Assembly: GCA_905215065.1 (NCBI GenBank)
Contig: CAJMOF010000009.1
Span: 62,001 to 126,000 of the forward strand
DNA from: an uncultured bacterium
GTDB lineage: Bacteria; Actinomycetota; Coriobacteriia; Coriobacteriales; Coriobacteriaceae
Length of the DNA stretch: 64,000 bases
Direction of reading: 5' to 3'
This document shows positions 34,195-42,436 of the stretch, in pieces; within the stretch, counting starts at the first letter, position 1, and each line of letters begins with the position of its first letter. The notes below the pieces were generated by a model, which did not search any database, had not been told where the DNA came from, and saw only the letters and a list, made by a program, of their open reading frames with translations. The translations under genes and the position numbers were made by a program.

Positions 34195-35280
34195 ATGGCG
34201 CACGATGTAGTCCTGATTCCCGGTGACGGTATCGGTCCCGAGATTACGCAGGCCATGCGCCGCGTGGTCGAGGCCACCGGTGTCCAGATCAACTGGAACG
34301 TCCAGGAGGCCGGTGCCGGCGTCATGGACGAGTTTGGCACGCCGCTGCCCCAGCACGTCCTCGATGCGGTCGCCGAGACCAAGGTTGCCATCAAGGGCCC
34401 CATTACCACGCCGGTTGGCACGGGTTTCCGCAGCGTCAACGTGGCCCTGCGCAAGCATTTCGACCTGTACGCCTGCGTGCGCCCCTGTCTGTCGCAGCCG
34501 GGTGACGGCTCGCGTTTCCGCGATGTCGACCTGGTCATCGTGCGCGAGAACACCGAGGACCTCTACGCCGGCATCGAGTTCGATGAGGGCGCTGCCGAGG
34601 TCGAGGAGCTCTCGCAGCTCGTCGAGCGTTCGGGCCAAAAGACCTTCGCCGCCGATTCCGCGATCTCGATCAAGCCGATCTCCATCGCCAAGAGTCGCCG
34701 CATTGTGGAGTATGCCTTTGAGTATGCCCGCCGCTGCGGCCGCAAAAAGGTGACGGCCGTGCACAAGGCCAACATCATGAAGGCGACTGACGGCCTGTTC
34801 CTGCGCGTTGCGCGCGAGGTGGCCGCTAACTATCCCGATATCGAGTTCAACGACAAGATCGTCGACGCCACCTGCATGGGCCTGGTCCAGAACCCCAATG
34901 ACTTCGATGTCCTGGTGCTGCCCAACCTGTACGGCGACATCGTGAGTGACCTGTGCGCCGGCCTGGTGGGCGGTCTGGGCATGGCCCCCGGCTCCAACAT
35001 CGGTGCCGACTGCGCAATCTTTGAGGCTACGCACGGCTCCGCGCCCGATATCGCCGGCCAGGATATCGCCAACCCCACGGCCGAGATCCTCTCTGCTGCG
35101 ATGATGCTTGATCACCTGGGCGAGAACGATGCGGCCAATCGTATCCGTGCTGCCGTATCTGCCACGCTCGACGAGGGCGAGCAGGTTACCGGTGACGTGC
35201 GTCGTGCCCAGACCGGCTCCGTTGAGGGCGCTGTGGGCACGCAGACCTTTGCCGATGCCGTTATCGCGCACCTGGCCTAA
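34195..35280 (+). CDS. icd: Isocitrate/isopropylmalate dehydrogenase family, probably NAD-dependent isocitrate dehydrogenase
   Basis: It oxidatively decarboxylates isocitrate to 2-oxoglutarate in the cytosol. The phosphate/isocitrate region [19 protein letters not shown] is of the IDH3/short IDH type rather than the LeuB type, which favours isocitrate. Other landmarks are [28 protein letters not shown] (catalytic Lys) and the NAD loop [12 protein letters not shown]. Its length, 361 residues, fits. GAGGAG is in the end of the HEAT gene. Isopropylmalate or homoisocitrate specificity cannot be fully excluded. Confidence 0.85.
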   Translation: MAHDVVLIPGDGIGPEITQAMRRVVEATGVQINWNVQEAGAGVMDEFGTPLPQHVLDAVAETKVAIKGPITTPVGTGFRSVNVALRKHFDLYACVRPCLSQPGDGSRFRDVDLVIVRENTEDLYAGIEFDEGAAEVEELSQLVERSGQKTFAADSAISIKPISIAKSRRIVEYAFEYARRCGRKKVTAVHKANIMKATDGLFLRVAREVAANYPDIEFNDKIVDATCMGLVQNPNDFDVLVLPNLYGDIVSDLCAGLVGGLGMAPGSNIGADCAIFEATHGSAPDIAGQDIANPTAEILSAAMMLDHLGENDAANRIRAAVSATLDEGEQVTGDVRRAQTGSVEGAVGTQTFADAVIAHLA

Positions 35281-35339
35281 GACATGCACGCTGCAAACGC
35301 CTAAATAGTACTTAAGTGTTTGCGTATAACCTAAGAATC

Positions 35340-35372
35340 AATACGCCCGGCGCTCCGTCGGGCGTATTCTAT
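35340..35372 (+). terminator. Hairpin after icd
   Basis: AATACGCCCG pairs with CGGGCGTATT (10 bp), followed by CTATT; a modest terminator. Confidence 0.55.
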
Positions 35373-35406
35373 TGAGGACTATGTTTCCTAACAAGGAGTA
35401 ACTGAT

Positions 35407-36495
35407 ATGGGTCTGATTCAAAAGAAGGACGAGAAGGACGAGATCGACGGCATCCAGATCATCGAGCGCGGCGAAGGCCCCGACGGTGATGAGGACGAGA
35501 AGATCGACCTGGTCGCCGGTACGTCTGCCGAACATATTGCCGCCGGCACGACCGCCGAGGAGGAGGACGCTCGCCTGGAGGCAAAGATCGCCGCGGACGC
35601 CGCCGACGAGAACCTCATGCCCGAGGAGCAGGATGAGGACGAAACTGACGCCGACGCGGACGACCATGCATCCAAGCACAAGAAGACGATGATTGCCGCC
35701 TTTGTGGTCGCTGTCGTGATCGCTGCTGTGGTCGGCTTTTTTATCGGCAACGGCGGCTTTGGCGGCAAGGGCGTCGGCTCGGCGATCCTCACCGAGGACC
35801 AGCTCGATTCGACCGTGGCAAGCTATAGTTATAACGGCAAGAAGAGCGACATCACCGCGCGCGAGGCCATCGAGAGCCAGTACAGCCTCGATACCGTCAA
35901 GGATAGCGATGGCAACTACACCGCTCCTTCTGCCGATGTCATCCTGTCCTACGTGCGCAACAAGATTCTGCTCGATGCTGCCGAGGACGAGGGCATTACC
36001 GTCTCTTCTAAGGAGATGAAGAAGTACGCCGAGGATTCCATCGGCACCTCCGACTACAAGACCATGGCAAAACAGTACGGCGTGTCCGAGGATCAGGCCA
36101 AGCAGATCGTCCGTCAGTCCGCAACGCTGCAGAAGCTCTACAAGGAGAAGGTGGGCGATGGCTCCGCAAGCATGCCGACTGCTCCGACTGAGCCTGCTGA
36201 CGGCAACGAGGAGACCGCGAGCAAGGATTACGCCGACTACATCATCAACCTTGCCGGTGACGAGTGGGATAGCTCGAAGGGAACCTGGAAGGACGAGAAC
36301 AGCACCTACGCTAAGGCCTTCGCCGACGATGCCTTTACCGCCGATAGTGCCACCTACAAGCAGGCCATGACCGCCTATTACACCGCCTACCAGCAGTACT
36401 CCTCGCAGGCTTCGAGCGCCAGCTCCAAGTGGACCGAGTACGCTAACGGCCTGTACGCCAAGGCCAACATCAGCATCTACGGCCTGTTCGCGTAA
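35407..36495 (+). CDS. Membrane-anchored extracytoplasmic protein, SurA-N-like
   Basis: A 362-residue protein with an acidic cytoplasmic N-terminus of about 92 residues (no signal peptide), one membrane helix at about 94-113 (MIAAFVVAVVIAAVVGFFIG) and an external helical domain that resembles the N-terminal chaperone domain of SurA/PrsA-type foldases (LSYVRNKILLDAAEDEGITV, EMKKYAEDSIG). No parvulin domain is present. AAGGAG precedes the ATG and a strong terminator follows. A secretion chaperone role is inference. Confidence 0.72.
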   Translation: MGLIQKKDEKDEIDGIQIIERGEGPDGDEDEKIDLVAGTSAEHIAAGTTAEEEDARLEAKIAADAADENLMPEEQDEDETDADADDHASKHKKTMIAAFVVAVVIAAVVGFFIGNGGFGGKGVGSAILTEDQLDSTVASYSYNGKKSDITAREAIESQYSLDTVKDSDGNYTAPSADVILSYVRNKILLDAAEDEGITVSSKEMKKYAEDSIGTSDYKTMAKQYGVSEDQAKQIVRQSATLQKLYKEKVGDGSASMPTAPTEPADGNEETASKDYADYIINLAGDEWDSSKGTWKDENSTYAKAFADDAFTADSATYKQAMTAYYTAYQQYSSQASSASSKWTEYANGLYAKANISIYGLFA

Positions 36496-36539
36496 GATCT
36501 GCCTGAGCTTTCGAGCGCGAAGCCGATATATTTGATTGA

Positions 36540-36575
36540 GCCCGCTAGAACGAACACCGTTCTAGCGGGCTTTTT
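36540..36575 (+). terminator. Strong terminator
   Basis: A perfect 13-bp stem (GCCCGCTAGAACG, 36540-36552, with 36558-36570) is followed by TTTTT. Confidence 0.92.
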
Positions 36576-36608
36576 GCGTTGAGGGCGTGATTGACGGCTT
36601 AATTATGG

Positions 36609-36848
36609 CTATTCATCTTTAAGTCCAAAGAGGTTATCGGCTTCATCGTCAGGCATATATTCCAGCACATCGCCCGGTTGGCAGTCGAGTGCCCGGCATA
36701 TCGCGTCAAGAGTTGAAAAGCGCACGGCAGAAACCTTGCCCGTCTTGATACGCGACATATTGACCTGGGAGATACCCACGCGTTCCGCAAGCTCTTTGGA
36801 TGAGATCTTGCGTTCGGCAAGCATGCGGTCGAGCCGCAGAATAATCAT
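36609..36848 (-). CDS. XRE/Cro-like helix-turn-helix regulator (79 aa)
   Basis: A compact HTH_26-type regulator (RKISSKELAERVGISQVNMS is the helix-turn-helix). AGGGGGA precedes the ATG, and it follows a DUF2975-like membrane protein by 9 bp on the same strand. Such membrane protein-regulator pairs (YozG-like) are frequent in Firmicutes and Actinobacteria, where the regulator probably controls the pair. Confidence 0.88.
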   Translation of the reverse strand: MIILRLDRMLAERKISSKELAERVGISQVNMSRIKTGKVSAVRFSTLDAICRALDCQPGDVLEYMPDDEADNLFGLKDE

Positions 36849-36857
36849 GGATTCCCC

Positions 36858-37496
36858 CTAGAGCAACTCGTCATCTTGTATTTGCAGGATACACCCGTAC
36901 TGGAAGACGCTGGCAATCAGGCTAATAATCAGGCCTGCAAAGAGCATAGAGAGGTCGAGATGCTGGCCGCCAAGCGCATCCGTAAAGTTGCCGCCACATC
37001 CTGAGAGTATCAGCCCCGTGACTATGGCACCAAGAAGCTTCACAGCAACGCCGCCAATAAGGAACAAATGTCCTACTTGACGTAGTATGCGGATGCATTC
37101 GAGGTCAAAGGGCCTGCCTGCCTTTTCAATGGTGGAGAAAAACCTGTATGCGCTTAGCACAATGGCAAGCGCAAGGCATGTCATCATGGCGCTCCCTATG
37201 GCAGTATGACCGTCGTGCGCGACAAGCATAAGAGGGGTCTGTTCATTGGCGCCGACGAGAGCGAGAGATGGCCCTTCGCCGGCATTAAGCTCTACGGATT
37301 GGAGGCAGAACCCTTGGGAGAGGCTAGGCAATATGAGTAGAAGCTCGATTGCAATGACTGCGAGGAGTCCCAGAGCGAGCGCTACGGCGGTGCAGATTGT
37401 GGCCCATTTGCAGATGTGAGCGAGCTTCCTCAGATCGGCTATTGCCTGTTCGCGGTTGATGGGTTCATTCGATTTGGATACGTTCCAGCGGATCAT
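36858..37496 (-). CDS. DUF2975-like membrane protein
   Basis: A 212-residue protein with four hydrophobic segments, the topology of DUF2975: helix 1 (ATICTAVALALGLLAVIAIEL), a short external loop, helix 2 (SAMMTCLALAIVLSAYRFF), a cytoplasmic stretch with RPFDLECIRILRQVG, and two C-terminal helices. GGAGGAG lies just ahead of ATG 37496. It is in operon with the XRE regulator. Function unknown. Confidence 0.75.
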   Translation of the reverse strand: MIRWNVSKSNEPINREQAIADLRKLAHICKWATICTAVALALGLLAVIAIELLLILPSLSQGFCLQSVELNAGEGPSLALVGANEQTPLMLVAHDGHTAIGSAMMTCLALAIVLSAYRFFSTIEKAGRPFDLECIRILRQVGHLFLIGGVAVKLLGAIVTGLILSGCGGNFTDALGGQHLDLSMLFAGLIISLIASVFQYGCILQIQDDELL

Positions 37497-38030
37497 AGCT
37501 CCTCCAACCAATGTCTAGGATGATATTTAAATCTTATAACATACTTAATGATAAACGATAAACAATTACAGATTAGAGTAAGTTATGTTTGTAAGACGAA
37601 TAGCGAGAGCTTATGGCATATTTAGGGAGTGAGAGTTTGGCACGTGGGGGATGGACGAGTATCGAAATTTCCCGCAACCACGCAAGTGCTTCATCGGGTC
37701 TCCCTAATTCATATGGAAAAGGAGCTGCAAACGATTGGAAATAACCGCTGAGCGGTCGAAAACTACCGTTCACCGATAATTTCTAAACTGGTTCTAACTG
37801 GTATTAAGTCAAAAAGACCAATTCACAAATCTTCACAATGACCTGCATTTTTTCTACATGCCTTTTTTGGCCACCCTGCGTTGTTTAGACACAGAAAAGG
37901 TTCCGATCTTTCGTCAAAGTATTTCGAAACGGTTTCAAAACCGCAGGTAGAAGTGTTAACGAGCGGTAAACGGTCGATTTATCGCCGTGAGCGGTGCAAA
38001 AACGTTTTATTGCGTGAATCAGCGAAAGCG
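37497..38030. other. Long AT-rich intergenic region upstream of the GalNAc PTS operon
   Basis: About 530 bp lack a credible gene. It contains ACCGCTGAGCGGT (37744-37756), ACCGTTCACCGATAAT (from 37765) which recurs inverted near 58820, overlapping palindromes GAAACGGTTTC (37926-37936) and CGGTTTCAAAACCG (37930-37943), and the 17-bp core CAAAACCGCAGGTAGAA (37936-37952) shared with the 152/154-bp elements at 50379 and 60699. Confidence 0.5.
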
Positions 38031-38046
38031 ACCTCTTCTGTGATGA

Positions 38047-38084
38047 TATAGTAACAACAACACGTCACGTGGTTACTACCAGTT
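38047..38084 (+). promoter_or_regulatory. Promoter -10 and GntR operator of the GalNAc PTS operon
   Basis: TATAGT (38047-38052) is followed by TGGTTACTACCAGTT (38070-38084). The 12-mer TGGTTACTACCA is identical to the site upstream of agaS at 42363, so the GntR regulator encoded between the two operons probably binds both. Nearby AGAGACCACTGGTCT (from 38087) contains a second palindrome. Confidence 0.6.
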
Positions 38085-38197
38085 GAGAGACCACTGGTCT
38101 TCAAAGAACGCTTTCCAAGAAGCTTTAAGGGCGTCCGCCCGCTGGCTTCCGAAAACATCGGACTCAGATCGTACACACCTTCGGAAGGGAAATTTGA

Positions 38198-38641
38198 ATG
38201 GTTGGCTTTATTCTTACCGGTCATGGACAGTTCGCACCCGGCCTCGCAAGCGCTATCGCTATGGTCGCCGGTGATCAGCCCGCTTTTACCGTCGTTCCTT
38301 TCGAGGGCGACCAGGCTGCTTCCTACGGTGAGGATCTCCGCGCCGCTATCACCGCCATGCGCGAGGAGTGCGATGGCGTGCTCGTCTTTACCGACCTGCT
38401 TGGTGGTACCCCGTTCAACCAGGCAATGATGATTGCCCAGGATGTCGACAACGTCGAGATTCTGACTGGCACGAACCTTCCCATGGTTATTGAGCTTCTG
38501 TTCCTCCGCGGCAACGCTACGCTCGCCGAGCTTGGCGAGCAGGCCGTGACCGTTGGCCAGACGGGCATCACCGCCCAGACGGTTGCCTCCGTCGCTGGTG
38601 CCGAGGAAGAGGATATCTTCGGTGACGAGGACGGCATCTAA
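38198..38641 (+). CDS. agaF: PTS mannose-family EIIA
   Basis: A 147-residue cytoplasmic phosphocarrier; His9 in LTGHGQFAPG is the HPr-phosphorylated residue and FTDLLGGTPFN is the second signature. It opens a five-gene operon (EIIA, YajC, EIIB, EIIC, EIID). N-acetylgalactosamine specificity is inferred from the nearby agaS and nagA and the shared operator; the protein itself does not reveal the sugar. GGAAGGG precedes the ATG and the stop overlaps the yajC start (TAATGG). Confidence 0.9.
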   Translation: MVGFILTGHGQFAPGLASAIAMVAGDQPAFTVVPFEGDQAASYGEDLRAAITAMREECDGVLVFTDLLGGTPFNQAMMIAQDVDNVEILTGTNLPMVIELLFLRGNATLAELGEQAVTVGQTGITAQTVASVAGAEEEDIFGDEDGI

Positions 38642-38922
38642 TGGCCGATTTCGGAGCCAGCGTCCTGAGCTCCTCGGTCGCTCTTTTAGGCCTGCTTGTC
38701 GTCATGGGCTTGATTTACACCATCTGGTCGCAAATCAACATGAAGAAGAAGCAGAAGTACTTCAAGGAGCTGCACACCGAGCTCAAGCCGGGTCAGGAGG
38801 TTCTTTTCGCCGGCGGTATCTACGGAACCGTCAAGGGCATCGAAGGCGAAAAGGTCCAGATCAAAGTCCGATCCGGTGCCGTCGTAGATGTTTCGCGTTA
38901 CGCGATTCAGGAGATCGAGTAA
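38641..38922 (+). CDS. yajC: YajC-like small membrane protein inside the PTS operon
   Basis: A 93-residue protein with one N-terminal membrane helix (SSSVALLGLLVVMGLIYTIW), a basic KKKQKYFKEL stretch and a small beta domain (LKPGQEVLFAGGIYGTV) as in YajC, the accessory subunit of SecDF-YajC. Its start overlaps the EIIA stop. YajC-like genes in mannose-type PTS operons are known in Gram-positives; a role in inserting or stabilising EIIC/EIID is inference. Confidence 0.85.
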   Translation: MADFGASVLSSSVALLGLLVVMGLIYTIWSQINMKKKQKYFKELHTELKPGQEVLFAGGIYGTVKGIEGEKVQIKVRSGAVVDVSRYAIQEIE

Positions 38923-38958
38923 CTGTCGTCAGCAAATAACGAAAGGAAGCTGATCAAC

Positions 38959-39441
38959 ATGGCAGAACCCAACATTCTTCTTACCCGCATCGATAACCGA
39001 CTGGTCCATGGTCAGGTTGCCACCCAGTGGAACTCCACCCTGGGCTCCAACCTTATCCTCGTCGCCAACGACGATGTGTCGACCAACACCATGCGCCAGA
39101 ACCTCATGAAGATGGCCGCTCCCGCCGGCGTCGCTACGCGTTTCTTCTCCCTGCAGAAGACCATCGACGTCATTGGCAAGGCGAGCCCGCGCCAGAAGAT
39201 CTTCATCGTGGCCGAAACACCGGAAGACGTGCTTACGCTCGTCAAGGGCGGTGTGCCTATAAAGAAGGTAAACATCGGCAACATGCACATGTCGGAAGGA
39301 AAGCGCCAAGTCGCCACCTCCGTCGCAGTTAACGACGAGGATGTCGCTGCGTTTAAAGAGCTGCAGGAATTGGGGGTGGAGTTGGAGATCAGGCGCGTTC
39401 CGAGCACGCCTGTTGAGGACACGAGCAAGCTCTTCTCGTAA
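38959..39441 (+). CDS. agaV: PTS mannose-family EIIB
   Basis: A 160-residue phosphocarrier whose active His17 lies in RIDNRLVHGQVATQW. It accepts phosphate from EIIA and passes it to the sugar in EIIC/EIID. AAAGGAAG is upstream of the ATG. A same-length paralogue with Tyr at position 17 is encoded at 49829-50311. Confidence 0.93.
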   Translation: MAEPNILLTRIDNRLVHGQVATQWNSTLGSNLILVANDDVSTNTMRQNLMKMAAPAGVATRFFSLQKTIDVIGKASPRQKIFIVAETPEDVLTLVKGGVPIKKVNIGNMHMSEGKRQVATSVAVNDEDVAAFKELQELGVELEIRRVPSTPVEDTSKLFS

Positions 39442-39531
39442 TCCTCGTGATCCACGTTGTCAGGATTGAAACCCTGACGTTCTGTACGTGATATCCAAAG
39501 TGCGTACATACATTTTGAAAGGAGGAGCAAG

Positions 39532-40332
39532 ATGGAATACTCGATCATCCAGGTCGCTCTGGTCTTCATCGTCACGTTCGTCGCGGCAATCGACCAGTTC
39601 AACTTCCTCGAGTCTCTCTATCAGCCCATCGTCACCGGCGCCGTCATCGGTCTTATCCTTGGCGACCTCAACACCGGTCTTCTCGTGGGTGGTACCTATC
39701 AGCTCATGACGATCGGCAACATGCCGATCGGAGGCGCTCAGCCGCCTAACGCCGTCATCGGCGGCATCATGGCAGCCATTCTCGCTATCGCTACGGGCCT
39801 CGAGCCCAACGCGGCAGTCGGCCTTGCCATTCCGTTCGCTCTGCTTGGTCAGCTCGGCGTTACCCTGGTTTTCACGCTTATGTCGCCGCTCATGTCCTCC
39901 GCGGACAACATGGCTCATAACGCTGACACCAAGGGCATCGAGCGTCTGAACTACTTCGCCATGGCTCTGCTCGGCCTGATCTTCGCTGTCGTCGTCACCC
40001 TGTTCTTCATCGCTGGCGCTACCATCGGTCAGACCATCGCTTCCGCCATCCCGACTTGGCTGCAGACCGGTCTGTCCGCTGCAGGCGGCATGATGCGCTT
40101 CGTCGGCTTCGCCGTCCTGCTCAAGGTTATGATGAACCGCGATATGTGGGGCTTCTTCCTCATGGGCTTTGGCCTCGCGCTCATCACCGTTGCCAACGAT
40201 TCGCTGGCAACCCCTGCCCTGCTCATCCTCGCTCTCATCGGCTTCGGCATCGCTTTCTGGGACTTCCAGCAGCAGACCGAGCTGAAGGGTGCAGCTGTTT
40301 CTGACGGAGGTGACTTCGAAGATGGCATCTAA
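39532..40332 (+). CDS. agaW: PTS mannose-family EIIC
   Basis: A 266-residue membrane subunit that, with EIID, forms the elevator-type sugar translocator. It has multiple hydrophobic helices and the family stretch GLILGDLNTGLLVGGTYQLM followed by IGGAQPPNAVIGG. AAAGGAGG precedes the ATG. Its last 11 bases overlap the EIID gene. Confidence 0.92.
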   Translation: MEYSIIQVALVFIVTFVAAIDQFNFLESLYQPIVTGAVIGLILGDLNTGLLVGGTYQLMTIGNMPIGGAQPPNAVIGGIMAAILAIATGLEPNAAVGLAIPFALLGQLGVTLVFTLMSPLMSSADNMAHNADTKGIERLNYFAMALLGLIFAVVVTLFFIAGATIGQTIASAIPTWLQTGLSAAGGMMRFVGFAVLLKVMMNRDMWGFFLMGFGLALITVANDSLATPALLILALIGFGIAFWDFQQQTELKGAAVSDGGDFEDGI

Positions 40333-41404
40333 TGAGTATGTGATCCCGGAGCACTACGAGGATCTCACTCCTGCTCCGCAGCTCGACCAGAAGACCCTCA
40401 ACAAGATGGCTTGGCGCTCCTGCTTCCTGCAGGCCTCGTTCAACTACGAGCGTATGCAGGCCGCTGGCTGGCTCTACTCCATCATCCCCGGTCTGGAGAA
40501 GATCCACACCAACAAGAACGACCTCGCGGCTTCCATGAGCCACAACCTGGAGTTCTTCAATACTCACCCGTTCCTCGTCACCTTTGTTATGGGCATCGTG
40601 CTTTCGCTCGAGCAGAACAAGGTTGACATCCCCACGATCCGCGCCGTCCGCGTCGCCGCAATGGGCCCGCTCGGTGGTATCGGTGACGCCCTGTTCTGGC
40701 TGACGCTCGTGCCTATCACGGCCGGCATCACCTCCAACATGGCCATCAACGGCAACGCCGCTGCGCCGATCATCTTCCTGGTGATCTTCAACGTCGTCCA
40801 GTTTGCTCTGCGCTTCTGGCTCATGAACTGGTCCTACAAGCTTGGCACCAGCGCTATTGACGCTCTGACCGCCAACATGCAGGCCTTCACGCGTGCCGCT
40901 TCCATCATGGGCGTCTTCGTCGTCGGTTGCCTGGTCGTCACCATGGGTGGCACCCAGATCAACCTCCAGATCCCTAACGGCACCACCCGTGGCCTCTCCG
41001 CTACTACCGTGATCGTCTCCGAGAAGGAGGCCGAGAACTTCACCGGTATGGAGGGCATCGATACCGAGACCGCTGAGGCCGGTACCATCGCCATGACCGA
41101 TGAGGACGGCAACGCCCTCACCGCTTCCGATGCCGACGGCAACGCTGTCGAGTGCGGCGTCACCGATCTGGGCAACGGCATGGAGTCCGTTACCTACGGC
41201 ACCGTCACCGAGGATCCGGTCAACTTCTCTGTTGCCGACACCCTCAACACCATCGTCCCGAAGCTCGTCCCGCTTATGCTTACGCTGCTGCTTTACTACA
41301 TGTTCGCTAAGCACAGCTGGACCCCGACCAAGGGCATCCTGCTGCTCTTCGTCCTGGGCATCCTGGGCGCTGGCCCGCTTGGTCTCTGGCCGAGCATCTG
41401 GTAA
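40322..41404 (+). CDS. agaE: PTS mannose-family EIID with an enlarged loop
   Basis: The 360-residue second membrane subunit. Family landmarks are the N-terminal SCFLQASFNYERMQ, a central GPLGGIGDALFW and the C-terminal membrane helices. It is 60-80 residues longer than typical EIID (about 275-305) because of an acidic insertion at roughly residues 225-300 (TDEDGNALTASDADGNAVE) before the last helices, probably outside the cell. The start 40322 follows GGAGGTG; a longer start at 40289 is unlikely. Confidence 0.9.
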   Translation: MASNEYVIPEHYEDLTPAPQLDQKTLNKMAWRSCFLQASFNYERMQAAGWLYSIIPGLEKIHTNKNDLAASMSHNLEFFNTHPFLVTFVMGIVLSLEQNKVDIPTIRAVRVAAMGPLGGIGDALFWLTLVPITAGITSNMAINGNAAAPIIFLVIFNVVQFALRFWLMNWSYKLGTSAIDALTANMQAFTRAASIMGVFVVGCLVVTMGGTQINLQIPNGTTRGLSATTVIVSEKEAENFTGMEGIDTETAEAGTIAMTDEDGNALTASDADGNAVECGVTDLGNGMESVTYGTVTEDPVNFSVADTLNTIVPKLVPLMLTLLLYYMFAKHSWTPTKGILLLFVLGILGAGPLGLWPSIW

Positions 41405-41473
41405 GGCTCTAGCTTGAGGGGTGTGTCCCTACGCGGCTCACACCCCGACCCCTTAAGCCATGTGTATGTTATA

Positions 41474-41510
41474 AGCCGCGTGCTCGAAAGAGCGCGCGGC
41501 TTTCGTTTTT
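41474..41510 (+). terminator. Terminator of the GalNAc PTS operon
   Basis: AGCCGCGTGCTC (41474-41485) pairs with GAGCGCGCGGCT (41490-41501) around GAAA, followed by TTCGTTTTT. Confidence 0.88.
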
Positions 41511-41590
41511 CTTGATGATTCGGGTGTGGCAGACCGATAATGCTTAACGCCCTAGGTAGTTAGCCGAATTCGAGCAAAAGGGAGGATAGG

Positions 41591-42322
41591 ATGGCGATCG
41601 GAGCGCGTAAGCAACCGCTGTACGATCAGCTGGTCGATATTCTGACCGAAAAGATTGACCATGAATATCGCGCCGGTGACATGATTCCTTCCGAGCGCGA
41701 GCTTTCGGAGCGCTATGGTCTCTCGCGCACTACGGTACGTCTGGCTCTGCAAGAACTGGAGCGTTTAGGACTGGTGGTTCGGCAGCACGGTCGCGGTACC
41801 TTTGTGACCGACCGTTCGGCAAAGGCAACCAATCTTATGCAGTCCTACAGCTTTACCGAGCAGATGCGCGCGATGGGTCGCGACCCCGAGACCACGATTC
41901 TCGAGTTTTGCGAGATGGAGGCCGATAAGAATCTGGCCGAGCATATGGGATTGCGTATCGGTGATCGCATTTTTAAGCTCAAGCGCCTTCGTTCTGCCGA
42001 TAACATGCCCATGATGGTCGAACGCAGCTATCTACCGGTTCGTCAATTTCTTTCCCTAAAGCGACCGCTGCTGGAGCGTAAGCCGCTTTACGATGTGATT
42101 GAGCAAGATTTTCAGCAAAAGATACGCGTGGCCGAAGAGGAATTCTATGCGAGCATAGCCCGTCCCACCGATGCCCACCTTTTGGGAATTGTCGAGGGCT
42201 CCCCTGTGCTCGATTTGGTCAGAACCACGTATAACGAGTCAAACGAGGTTGTGGAGTATACGCTCTCGGTTGCTCGTGCCGATCAGTTTAAATACAAGGT
42301 TTACCACCAGCGTAGCGACTAG
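41591..42322 (+). CDS. GntR/HutC-family regulator of amino-sugar genes
   Basis: A 243-residue regulator with a winged helix (IPSERELSERYGLSRTTVRL, RQHGRGTFV wing) and a UTRA domain, of the NagR/DasR/AgaR type that responds to amino-sugar phosphates. It sits between the PTS operon and agaS, and both have CTGGTTACTACCAG-like sites upstream, so repression released by GalNAc-6-P or GalN-6-P is likely. GGGAGGA precedes the ATG. Confidence 0.88.
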   Translation: MAIGARKQPLYDQLVDILTEKIDHEYRAGDMIPSERELSERYGLSRTTVRLALQELERLGLVVRQHGRGTFVTDRSAKATNLMQSYSFTEQMRAMGRDPETTILEFCEMEADKNLAEHMGLRIGDRIFKLKRLRSADNMPMMVERSYLPVRQFLSLKRPLLERKPLYDVIEQDFQQKIRVAEEEFYASIARPTDAHLLGIVEGSPVLDLVRTTYNESNEVVEYTLSVARADQFKYKVYHQRSD

Positions 42323-42360
42323 TATTCGCATCTTTTCCATATGATGATTCTTTGCATTTA

Positions 42361-42397
42361 ACTGGTTACTACCAGATAACCAACCGAAGTGTATAAT
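42361..42397 (+). promoter_or_regulatory. Promoter and GntR operator of agaS
   Basis: CTGGTTACTACCAG (42362-42375) is a perfect 5-4-5 palindrome, followed by ATAACCA, which also pairs with the first TGGTTA. A consensus TATAAT lies at 42392-42397, so a bound regulator would cover the -35 area. Confidence 0.7.
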
Positions 42398-42436
42398 TGC
42401 ACGTCAGAGGATTACTTCTAGAGAGAGGTATTAGAA

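Noticed and set aside
37573..37773. 66-codon - strand frame in the gap before the GalNAc PTS operon
   Set aside because: No ribosome site and no recognisable motif; the region is AT-rich regulatory DNA with operator-like palindromes.
37788..37806. CTGGTTCTAACTGGTATT as a third GntR operator
   Set aside because: It is a direct repeat of CTGGTT/CTGGTA rather than the TGGT-N4-ACCA palindrome, and lies over 240 bp from the promoter.
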